From: Flagellimonas spongiicola
Lineage (GTDB): Bacteria > Bacteroidota > Bacteroidia > Flavobacteriales > Flavobacteriaceae
Length of the DNA: 64,000 nucleotides
Direction of reading: 5' to 3'
Assembly (NCBI RefSeq): GCF_023502425.1
Contig: NZ_JAMFMA010000001.1
Coordinates: forward strand, 1-64,000
The notes beneath the pieces were generated by a model. It saw nothing but the letters and a program-made list of their open reading frames with translations. It searched no databases and was not told where the DNA came from. Position numbers and translations under genes: made by a program. Positions 45,870-53,578 of the stretch are shown here, one piece after another. Position 1 is the first letter of the stretch. The number at the start of each line of letters is the position of its first letter.

Positions 45870-46715
45870 CTAAGCGTTCAGCTGTTGCAATAAGGTTTTG
45901 GATTTTGCTCTAGATACTGGAACGGCCATGCCGTTGGTCAGAATAAGCTTAAGGTCTCGTGCGTTACCATCGGCACGGGTGACATGCTTTAAATTCACTA
46001 TAAAACTCTTGTGGCATTGTATAAAATCCTTTGAAGGAATTTGTTCCAACAAGACTTTCAAACGATTCCGAATGAGGTGTTTTTTGGTTTGGTCATGGAC
46101 TGAATAATACAATTCTGCATAATTGCCATCGGAACCTAAGGCAATAATATCCTTGGGGTTTAATTTGATTTCAAAATTGCCTGTTTCAGAATGTAGTGCA
46201 AATTCATTTTCCTCATGTGTTGCATTCAATTTGGATTGCAGTTCTTCTGTTATTCTTTCGGAAAGTAACAATTGCCTATGCATTGCACGTTGATGTTTAT
46301 ATGCTATCAAGGCAATTAATGGTATCAACCCAACCAAAAAAGTATGCCATTCAATACGAATTAGCAAGGGTAGAAATGGCTCTTCTGTTCTAAATGTGAA
46401 TTTTAGAAAAAGCGTGTTCCAAAACCCAATTAATGCAAAATCGTAGATATTGTATATAAATTCATGGCCCAATGTCCATTTTTCTTCGTCAATGTATCTT
46501 GGAGTAATCAGTTTGGCTAAGAAAAGATTTAAAGGCGCCGCCAAGGCAGTTATCAGGGTAAATGGAAATGCCAAGACAATCCGATCTATCCAATTCAATT
46601 CATCAAATCCATATGGCGCGAGAAAAACGAGTATAAAAAAGACTACCGAGGCAGGAATTAGGACATAAGCCCAGCCAAATCCTACAGGATGGGGTGTTTT
46701 TAAGAGTTTCATCAT
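45870..46715 (-). CDS. Membrane-anchored LytTR-domain transcriptional regulator
   Basis: 281 residues. Four membrane helices (about 12-32, 42-62, 88-106, 120-140), a short coiled segment, then a C-terminal LytTR DNA-binding domain (about 180-281: DIIALGSDGNYAELYYSV, FIQCHKSFIVNLKHV, NGMAVPVSRAKSKTLL). There is no receiver domain, so it probably senses a signal directly through its membrane part. Its start overlaps the glycosyltransferase stop by 4 bp (ATGA). The phased repeats at 44.5 kb are candidate binding sites. Confidence 0.9.
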   Translation of the reverse strand: MMKLLKTPHPVGFGWAYVLIPASVVFFILVFLAPYGFDELNWIDRIVLAFPFTLITALAAPLNLFLAKLITPRYIDEEKWTLGHEFIYNIYDFALIGFWNTLFLKFTFRTEEPFLPLLIRIEWHTFLVGLIPLIALIAYKHQRAMHRQLLLSERITEELQSKLNATHEENEFALHSETGNFEIKLNPKDIIALGSDGNYAELYYSVHDQTKKHLIRNRLKVLLEQIPSKDFIQCHKSFIVNLKHVTRADGNARDLKLILTNGMAVPVSRAKSKTLLQQLNA

Positions 46716-47554
46716 AATTTAGACTGAATGCCTTTCCACCGTAACTTACGTATAAACCTGCCTTCCTTTGGTGTCACAAATCGTTGGGGTCTTCTTACAA
46801 CAGCATTGATATAGCCCAATATAGTTTGTATATAGAGTAATGGGCTTTTGGCGTGCCATGCCATTTTTAGAGCGGCTAATTTGGCAAGTACAATCCCGTA
46901 TCGCATTTTATACAGGGCTTCGCCTTTGCTTTGCCACTTCTTTAGCGTATACCCGTGTCCGGTTGATCTTAGGTGTTTTACCTTCAAACCGGGTACGGTG
47001 CGTATGGTAAATCCATGGAACTGCGCCAATAATACATCAACAGTATCCCAGCCTACACCAGGTCTTAGTCCGCCAATTTTATCAAAACACGCCTTGTGAT
47101 ATAGTTTTATCGGCCCCCGAATGTGGTTTTTATTGGCAATATTTTCATACACCCACTTACCGTTTACTTCAATATGTAGCAAACCGGAACACATACCTAG
47201 TTTCCAATCACTTTGGAATTGGTTTACTATTAATTCAAAATAGTTGGAAGGTAATATGATATCCGCGTCGAACTTTCCAATCAATTGATACTCCCCTACC
47301 TGTTGAAGTCCAAAATTGAAGGTGTCAATAACCTTTTTACCTGGATGATGTTCATCTGAAGAAATGCGTTTGATCACGCTAATCCAATCATGAATCGCTG
47401 CGAATTTGGATGCTGTTTCGTGAGTGCTGTCGGTTGAATTATCGTCAACGATAATCAGATCATTAGGTTGAAGGGTTTGCGCCACAAAGGAATTGAGGCA
47501 TTTTTCCAAATAATGGGCCTCATTATGTGCTGGAATTATCACACTTATCTTCAC
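46712..47554 (-). CDS. Glycosyltransferase family 2
   Basis: 280 residues. GT-A fold: ISVIIPAHNEAHYLEKCLNS (residues 2-21), IVDDNSTDST, and the metal-binding FDADIILP (about 94), with KFKAR-like basic C-terminus. It transfers a sugar from a nucleotide donor to an unknown acceptor, probably a cell-surface glycan or lipid. No membrane helix is evident. It overlaps the LytTR gene by 4 bp. Confidence 0.9.
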   Translation of the reverse strand: MKISVIIPAHNEAHYLEKCLNSFVAQTLQPNDLIIVDDNSTDSTHETASKFAAIHDWISVIKRISSDEHHPGKKVIDTFNFGLQQVGEYQLIGKFDADIILPSNYFELIVNQFQSDWKLGMCSGLLHIEVNGKWVYENIANKNHIRGPIKLYHKACFDKIGGLRPGVGWDTVDVLLAQFHGFTIRTVPGLKVKHLRSTGHGYTLKKWQSKGEALYKMRYGIVLAKLAALKMAWHAKSPLLYIQTILGYINAVVRRPQRFVTPKEGRFIRKLRWKGIQSKL

Positions 47555-47643
47555 CCGTGCAAATTACCACTATTACCTCATGATTCTAAAAAAGAGAATT
47601 CTTTTTTGCGTAAAGAACGATTGATCCGAAGCAGTTTTATAGA

Positions 47644-48702
47644 TCAAATACGGTATACAATAGCATTAATATTCATACCCGCACCTACACTGGCAAAAAT
47701 AACCACATCGCCTTTGTTGATTTCATGTTCTGCCAGTTCTCCTTTTTTTACCAAATCGAACAAGGTAGGTACAGTTGCTACGGAGCTATTGCCCAATTTA
47801 TGGATACTCATGGGCATAATCCCCTCAGGTGCTTGTTTACCATACCGTCTGTAAAACCTTTTTATGATGGCTTCATCCATCTTTTCATTCGCCTGATGAA
47901 TAAAGATTTTCTTGACTTCGTCAATAGCGACACCGCTCGCATCCATGCAGGCTTGCATAGCTTCCGGGACATGAGTACAAGCAAATTCGTAGATTTTCCT
48001 CCCGTGCATTTTGATGTAACGCGTATCCGGACAGCCTTCTTCTTTGTAGGTTTTGTCAAAAAAGAGGTAATAGGCCTCTCCATTGGCATAAGTTTCAGAG
48101 GCATGACTTAAGATTTCACCAGATGAAGCGTCAGCTTCTAAGATAACTGCGCCAGCGCCATCAGAATAAATCATACTGTCACGATCATGCTCATCTATTA
48201 CGCGTGAGAGTGTTTCGCCACCAATAATCAGACATTTTTTTGCCAATCCACTACGAATAAAAGCAGAAGCTTGAATCACTCCTTCTACCCAACCCGGACA
48301 GCCAAATAACATATCATACGCTACACATTTTGGGTTTTTGATTTGGAGTAGATGCTTAACCCTCGTCGCTAAACTTGGCAAGGTATCCCCTTGGATTTTA
48401 CCCGGAGTCATGTCACCAAAATTATGAGCAAATATGATGTAATCCAGTTCTTCCTTATTGATACCCGCATCTGCAATAGCTTTCTCAGCGGCCAAATAGC
48501 CCAAATCCGAGGTTTTAAGTTCTGGTGGGGCATATCTACGTTCTGAAATTCCCGTTATGGCCTGGAATTTTTCAATGATTACTTGGTTTTCATGCTCAAA
48601 GTGAGATCCATTGGTATCCAAAAAATGATGTTGTAGAAAATCTTCATTTTTTGTGATAACGGGTGGAATATAACTCCCTGTTCCGGTGATGCCAATGTTC
48701 AT
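47644..48702 (-). CDS. 3-oxoacyl-ACP synthase III-like protein
   Basis: 352 residues. The ketosynthase III triad is complete: Cys135 (MLFGCPGWVE), His in FIHQANEKM (about 280) and Asn in KLGNSSVATVPT (about 308). It is longer than housekeeping FabH and carries an insertion (YLFFDKTYKEEGCPD, about 205-220), so it more likely belongs to the FabH-like enzymes of secondary or lipid pathways than to the primary initiator. No acyl carrier protein gene is nearby. Stand-alone on the minus strand. Confidence 0.87.
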   Translation of the reverse strand: MNIGITGTGSYIPPVITKNEDFLQHHFLDTNGSHFEHENQVIIEKFQAITGISERRYAPPELKTSDLGYLAAEKAIADAGINKEELDYIIFAHNFGDMTPGKIQGDTLPSLATRVKHLLQIKNPKCVAYDMLFGCPGWVEGVIQASAFIRSGLAKKCLIIGGETLSRVIDEHDRDSMIYSDGAGAVILEADASSGEILSHASETYANGEAYYLFFDKTYKEEGCPDTRYIKMHGRKIYEFACTHVPEAMQACMDASGVAIDEVKKIFIHQANEKMDEAIIKRFYRRYGKQAPEGIMPMSIHKLGNSSVATVPTLFDLVKKGELAEHEINKGDVVIFASVGAGMNINAIVYRI

Positions 48703-48805
48703 ATAGAGGTTTTGATAACAAGATAAGGGTCTAAAGCGAATTCAAACTGCTAATTGCGGTTTTCGTACGATGTCCAAAGGGCGTTGTTATAAACGAATAC
48801 ATGCT

Positions 48806-48840
48806 AAAACGCCATGGAACTCGTAAGAATCCATGGCGTT
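48806..48840 (-). terminator. gcvP terminator
   Basis: AACGCCATGGA (48808-48818) and TCCATGGCGTT (48830-48840) form a perfect 11-bp stem; on the minus strand TTTT follows. Confidence 0.85.
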
Positions 48841-48865
48841 AAAACTAGTTTGTACCCTTTAAAAC

Positions 48866-51697
48866 CTAGGCTTCAGCATAGGCTTCAATAGGAGCGCAAG
48901 TACATATAAGATTACGATCGCCAAAGGCCTCGTCAGTTCTTCGTATACTAGGCCAAAACTTGTTTTCCGAGACATATGCTAAAGGAAATGCGGCTTTTTG
49001 GCGACTATATGGAAAATCCCAGTCGTCGTTGGTTACCATGGCTAAAGTATGAGGTGCATTTTTCAGCACATTGTTAGGCTCATTTTGATGCGCCTCGTCT
49101 ATTTCCTCCCTAATGGATATCATTGCTTCGCAAAACCTATCCAACTCGGCCAGACTTTCACTTTCCGTTGGTTCTATCATTATGGTACCTGCTACTGGGA
49201 ATGATACTGTTGGGGCGTGAAACCCATAGTCCATAAGTCGTTTGGCGATATCCGTAACCTCAATCCCATGGGCCTTAAAGGGTCTGCAATCGATTATCAT
49301 TTCATGTGCTGCACGACCTCTTTCCCCTGTATAAAGTACATCGAATTTCCCTTTAAGTCTATCCTTGATATAGTTGGCGTTCAAAATGGCAATTTTGGTG
49401 GCATCGGTCAAACCTTCTGCACCAAGCATTTTTATGTAACCATAAGAAATCAAGCATGCAAGGGCGCTGCCCCAAGGAGCCGCGGAAATCGCGGTGATTG
49501 CTTGTGAACCTCCAGTGGAAACTACAGGATTTCCAGGTAAGAAAGGTTTTAATTGCTCCGCTACGCAGATGGGTCCTACACCAGGTCCACCACCTCCATG
49601 CGGGATTGCAAAGGTCTTATGTAAATTCAAGTGGCAAACATCCGCTCCTATTGTTGCCGGATTGGTGAGACCTACTTGTGCGTTCATATTGGCACCGTCC
49701 ATATACACTTGTCCCCCATGGTCATGTATAACCTTGGTGATATGTTTTATGGAGGACTCAAAAACTCCATGTGTAGAAGGATAAGTGACCATCAATGCTG
49801 CTAGATTTTCAGAATGAAGCGCCGCTTTTTCTTCCAAATCGGAGACGTCAATATTACCATGTTCATCGGTTTTTGTTACCACGACCTTCATGCCTGCCAT
49901 AACAGCAGACGCAGGGTTGGTTCCGTGGGCCGATGCTGGGATAAGACAGATGTTTCGATGCCCTTCATTTCTGGATTCATGATAGGCTTTTATCGTCATT
50001 AATCCCGCGTATTCCCCTTGTGCTCCAGAATTGGGTTGCAACGATGTTGCTGCAAAGCCGGTAATCACATTTAACTGGGATTCCAATTCATTCAACACCT
50101 CTTGGTATCCTTGTGCTTGATCTAGTGGCACAAACGGATGAATATTTCCCCAATTGGCCCAGCTCAAAGGGAGCATTTCACTAGCGGCATTTAACTTCAT
50201 CGTACAACTTCCTAAAGAAATCATGGAATGATTTAACGCCAAATCCTTTCGTTCCAACTTTTTGATGTAGCGCATCAATTCAGTTTCCGAATGGTATGAA
50301 TTGAAAACTTCATGTTCCAAAAATGGCGAAGTTCTTTTCAAAGATTCAGGAATCACCTCGCTATGATCTTGTGTAAGTGTAGCCTCCGTGAAACAGGATA
50401 CAAGCGTCTTGATATCTTCGGTTGAGACTGCTTCATTCAATGAAATCGAAACCGTGTCCTCATCTACATAATTGATGTTGATTTGATGGCGTTCTGTGGT
50501 TTCCTTCAATTTTACAGCATCCTTGACCCTTACCTGAATGGTATCAAAATAGGTGCTATTGATTTGTTCAAAACCATTAGCAGCAAGTGTATTCGCTAAA
50601 AGCTTGGTATGGTTGTGAACTTTGTTGGCAATATATTTCAGACCTTCAGGTCCGTGATACACGGCATACATTCCCGCCATAACAGCCAATAAAACTTGAG
50701 CCGTGCATATATTTGAGGTTGCTTTATCCCTTTTTATGTGCTGCTCCCTGGTTTGTAATGCCATTCGCAGTGCTGGGTTGCCATCAGTATCCTTGGTAAT
50801 TCCAATTATTCTGCCAGGGATACTTCTTTTATACGCTTCTTTGGTGGCAAAATATCCGGCATGCGGGCCTCCGTAACCTAGTGGAATTCCAAATCTCTGG
50901 GTAGTACCAACAACAACATCCACTCCCCACTCCCCAGGAGCTTTTAACTTCACAAGACTTAAAATGTCCGCTGCTACCGCTACTTTGATTTCATTTGCTT
51001 TGGCGTGCTGCACAAATTCCGCATAATCGTGTACTTGACCATGTTTCCCTGGGTATTGTAAGAGAGCACCATAAAACTCTGAAGTGAATTCAAAAGTCTC
51101 ATGATTGCCAATTACCAATTCAATGCCTAATGGCGTGGAACGGGTTTTCAACAAACTAAGTGTTTGCGGCAGAATTTCTTCAGACACGAAGAATTTTAAA
51201 GCACCATCCTTTTTTTGTTGTCTTGATCTCAAGTCGAGCATCATGGTCATAGCCTCAGCTGCAGCCGTACTTTCGTCCAATAGGGACGCATTTGCCAATT
51301 CCATGCCTGTAAGGTCACTTACCATGGTCTGGAAATTCAACAAGGCTTCCAAACGACCTTGGGCAATTTCAGCTTGATACGGGGTATATGCTGTATACCA
51401 ACCCGGATTTTCCAAAATATTCCTTTTAATGACAGAAGGAAGCAAACTCTCATGATAGCCTAAACCAATATAGGTTTTGAACACCTTGTTTTTATCCGCC
51501 AATTCCTGAATGTGTGTCAAGAAATCGTTTTCACTGACACCAGCTGGAAGGTTTAGCCGTTGTTTTAATTTTATATCGTTGGGAATTGTTTCATGAATCA
51601 ATTGGTCCATGCTTTCAACTCCAACGATTTCGAACATAGTCCGTAAATCTTTTTCTGTAATCCCAATGTGCCGGGAGGCAAACACATCTGTATTCAT
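48866..51697 (-). CDS. gcvP: Glycine dehydrogenase (aminomethyl-transferring), P protein
   Basis: 943 residues from the ATG at 51697 (MNTDVFASRHIGITEKDL), the usual beginning; an earlier start would add 34 unrelated residues. Single-chain P protein of the glycine cleavage system: it decarboxylates glycine with PLP and passes aminomethyl to lipoyl-GcvH. The N-terminal half includes TAYTPYQAEIAQGRLEALLN; the PLP lysine lies in NLHKTFAIPHGGGGPGVG (about residue 694). Other gcv genes are not in the window. Confidence 0.97.
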   Translation of the reverse strand: MNTDVFASRHIGITEKDLRTMFEIVGVESMDQLIHETIPNDIKLKQRLNLPAGVSENDFLTHIQELADKNKVFKTYIGLGYHESLLPSVIKRNILENPGWYTAYTPYQAEIAQGRLEALLNFQTMVSDLTGMELANASLLDESTAAAEAMTMMLDLRSRQQKKDGALKFFVSEEILPQTLSLLKTRSTPLGIELVIGNHETFEFTSEFYGALLQYPGKHGQVHDYAEFVQHAKANEIKVAVAADILSLVKLKAPGEWGVDVVVGTTQRFGIPLGYGGPHAGYFATKEAYKRSIPGRIIGITKDTDGNPALRMALQTREQHIKRDKATSNICTAQVLLAVMAGMYAVYHGPEGLKYIANKVHNHTKLLANTLAANGFEQINSTYFDTIQVRVKDAVKLKETTERHQININYVDEDTVSISLNEAVSTEDIKTLVSCFTEATLTQDHSEVIPESLKRTSPFLEHEVFNSYHSETELMRYIKKLERKDLALNHSMISLGSCTMKLNAASEMLPLSWANWGNIHPFVPLDQAQGYQEVLNELESQLNVITGFAATSLQPNSGAQGEYAGLMTIKAYHESRNEGHRNICLIPASAHGTNPASAVMAGMKVVVTKTDEHGNIDVSDLEEKAALHSENLAALMVTYPSTHGVFESSIKHITKVIHDHGGQVYMDGANMNAQVGLTNPATIGADVCHLNLHKTFAIPHGGGGPGVGPICVAEQLKPFLPGNPVVSTGGSQAITAISAAPWGSALACLISYGYIKMLGAEGLTDATKIAILNANYIKDRLKGKFDVLYTGERGRAAHEMIIDCRPFKAHGIEVTDIAKRLMDYGFHAPTVSFPVAGTIMIEPTESESLAELDRFCEAMISIREEIDEAHQNEPNNVLKNAPHTLAMVTNDDWDFPYSRQKAAFPLAYVSENKFWPSIRRTDEAFGDRNLICTCAPIEAYAEA

Positions 51698-51717
51698 ATT
51701 CCAAATTGTAAAGTGCA

Positions 51718-51725
51718 CAAAATTA
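51718..51725 (-). promoter_or_regulatory. Candidate -7 element of gcvP
   Basis: Minus strand TAATTTTG (TAnnTTTG), 21 nt before the ATG. No glycine riboswitch-like structure is visible between them. Confidence 0.45.
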
Positions 51726-51822
51726 GTTATAAATTCATTCAAATTGATCAATTTTATAGGGGTCGAATTCAAAGTTGTTAACCACAGATTAAACAGCAAT
51801 CAATTCGAATGTAATTTGTTTA

Positions 51823-52647
51823 ATGCACTATTTTAAAATTCTTTTTGATTTTTATTTGAACGCCAGTGTTCACGTGGCTTTGTCCGTATTGGCCCTTACT
51901 GGTGGCACACAGCATTTGTTGAACATAACAACAACTATCGATTTACTTGCTTTTGTTTTTTTTGGTACAATTGTTTGCTACAATTTCATCAAGTATGGTG
52001 TTGAGGCCGAAAAATATTTGATTGTATCAAATAGCTATCATAAATACATCCAGATTTTCAGTTTCATCTGTTTTGGGTTGGCATTGTATTTCTTTTTCCG
52101 ATTAGAATCCAATATGTGGTGGGCTATTTTGATTTTGGGTGTCATCTCCACCATTTATGCAATCCCATTATTACCGAGCTCAGGGAACCTTAGAAGTCTT
52201 GGAGGGATGAAAATATTTGTTGTTGCTTTGGTTTGGGCAGGGATTACAGTGGTACTTCCCGTGTTGGAGGTAGGAATCCAGTTTAACTGGGACATCTGGG
52301 TTATGATCATTCAGCGATTCCTATTGGTTTTAATCTTGATTTTGCCTTTTGAGATACGCGATTTGAAATGGGATGCTAAAGACCTTCGTACTTTGCCTCA
52401 GGTTTTGGGTGTAGCACGGACAAAACAATTGGGAATAGCTTTAACCACAGTGTTTATGGCATTAGTTTTTTTTAAGGATACAATTCCTATTTGGCAATTA
52501 ACCGGATATGGAATGCTCAGTATAACATTCCTATTGATTTTTTTGCTGAAAAAAGATATGGGTAAGAACTATTTCGCCTCTTTTTGGGTTGAGGGCATTC
52601 CAGTTTTTTGGTTTGGTTTATTGCTGATGTTGGAAAGATGGATTTAA
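51823..52647 (+). CDS. UbiA-like membrane protein with degenerate first Asp motif
   Basis: 274 residues, about eight to nine membrane helices spaced as in the UbiA prenyltransferase superfamily. The second Asp-rich motif is kept (EIRDLKWDAKDLRTLPQVLG, about 180-199), but the first, normally NDxxDxxxD, reads CYNFIKYGVE (about 55-64) and has lost its aspartates. Loss of half the magnesium-diphosphate site makes an ordinary prenyl transfer doubtful; the protein may have another activity or bind a lipid without catalysis. It ends in a 4-bp overlap with the anti-sigma candidate on the other strand. Confidence 0.75.
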   Translation: MHYFKILFDFYLNASVHVALSVLALTGGTQHLLNITTTIDLLAFVFFGTIVCYNFIKYGVEAEKYLIVSNSYHKYIQIFSFICFGLALYFFFRLESNMWWAILILGVISTIYAIPLLPSSGNLRSLGGMKIFVVALVWAGITVVLPVLEVGIQFNWDIWVMIIQRFLLVLILILPFEIRDLKWDAKDLRTLPQVLGVARTKQLGIALTTVFMALVFFKDTIPIWQLTGYGMLSITFLLIFLLKKDMGKNYFASFWVEGIPVFWFGLLLMLERWI

Positions 52648-52874
52648 AGATGCTTCTCTAAATCTTTTTTCATGTTCTCTTTTTCGCTTTCTGATAAAAC
52701 ATTCAGATTAGCTTTGTCACAAAGCGAGGAGAGCATCTGGTTTTGCTTGGTGAACTTTGCACACGTCTTGCATGTGAATAGATGGAAGCGTAGTTTAAGT
52801 ACTTGCCAAAAACCTGCTTCTTTGTATTGCGATTTGTTACATATGGTTGCTGCTTCCTCGCATGAAATCTTCAT
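52644..52874 (-). CDS. Small zinc-type anti-sigma factor candidate
   Basis: 76 residues from the ATG at 52874 (an in-frame ATG at 52886 overlaps the sigma gene and is possible). No membrane helix. It has C5, C12, H31-x3-C35-x2-C38 and C52; the HxxxCxxC block is the ZAS (zinc-binding anti-sigma) motif, and the spacing C5/H31/C35/C38 resembles that recalled for the redox-sensing anti-sigma RsrA. It directly follows the ECF sigma gene (2 bp), the usual arrangement for a cognate pair. The identification rests on motif and position only. Confidence 0.7.
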   Translation of the reverse strand: MKISCEEAATICNKSQYKEAGFWQVLKLRFHLFTCKTCAKFTKQNQMLSSLCDKANLNVLSESEKENMKKDLEKHL

Positions 52875-52876
52875 AA

Positions 52877-53431
52877 CTAATACCATTTTTCATTTATGCA
52901 ACCCATTAAGGCAGTTCTTGCCCTATGGATCATCACCCAGAGGTTGGACGGATTAATTCCTAATTCATTACAAATATCTTCCGTACTCATTCCTTGGATC
53001 GTTTTCATACTAAAAACCAAGGATTGTTTTTTTGGTAACTTGGAAATACACTCTTGGATTGCCATTCCCAATTCCTCGTTTTCAATTGTACTAGCGCCAT
53101 CTTTACTAAATGGGTCGGCAACTTGTTCTTCCAACCAATCCCCTTCAGAATCAGATGCGGAATTGTAATTGATGCGTACTTCGGCTTTTCCTTTTTTGGA
53201 GTTAATTTTTCGATAGTGATCGATAACTTTACGCTTTAAGATGGCAATCAACCATGTGCGTTCAGCAGCATCGCCTTTGTAATTCTTAGCGGAATTCAGT
53301 CCAGCATAGAAGGTTTCCTGTACTAAGTCCTTGGCAATTTCCGCGTCACTAACACGAGCTACAGCGTAGTTAAAAAGGTAATCGGCATATTGGTCAACCC
53401 AAGTTTCCGGATGAAGTTTGTGCGCTACCAT
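52877..53431 (-). CDS. ECF-type RNA polymerase sigma factor
   Basis: 184 residues. Region 2: ARVSDAEIAKDLVQETFYAG and RTWLIAILKRKVIDHYRKI (about 23-76); a variable acidic linker (SDSEGDWLEEQVADPFS); region 4: CISKLPKKQSLVFSMKTIQG and DICNELGINPSNLWVMIHRA (about 128-171). Group IV sigma factors direct RNA polymerase to a stress or envelope regulon. Likely controlled by the small protein encoded immediately downstream. Confidence 0.93.
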   Translation of the reverse strand: MVAHKLHPETWVDQYADYLFNYAVARVSDAEIAKDLVQETFYAGLNSAKNYKGDAAERTWLIAILKRKVIDHYRKINSKKGKAEVRINYNSASDSEGDWLEEQVADPFSKDGASTIENEELGMAIQECISKLPKKQSLVFSMKTIQGMSTEDICNELGINPSNLWVMIHRARTALMGCINEKWY

Positions 53432-53447
53432 AGTTTTAATGAAGTAC

Positions 53448-53455
53448 CAAAAATA
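53448..53455 (-). promoter_or_regulatory. Candidate -7 element of the sigma factor gene
   Basis: Minus strand TATTTTTG (TAnnTTTG), 17 nt before the start codon. Confidence 0.45.
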
Positions 53456-53578
53456 ATGGTTTTAGTTAATGATTTCATGCATTTTTCAACACAAACCACT
53501 TTAAAAACTATCACAAAATGTTCATGGACTTCCACATTACCATAAGTTTAACAATGAGAGGGATGTTTAGATTCAGCC

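Noticed and set aside
51698-51799. 34-residue N-terminal extension of GcvP
   Set aside because: It would cover the promoter element, and GcvP homology starts at the ATG at 51697.
51698-51822. Glycine riboswitch before gcvP
   Set aside because: The gap is too short, and no paired stems of the expected kind are visible.
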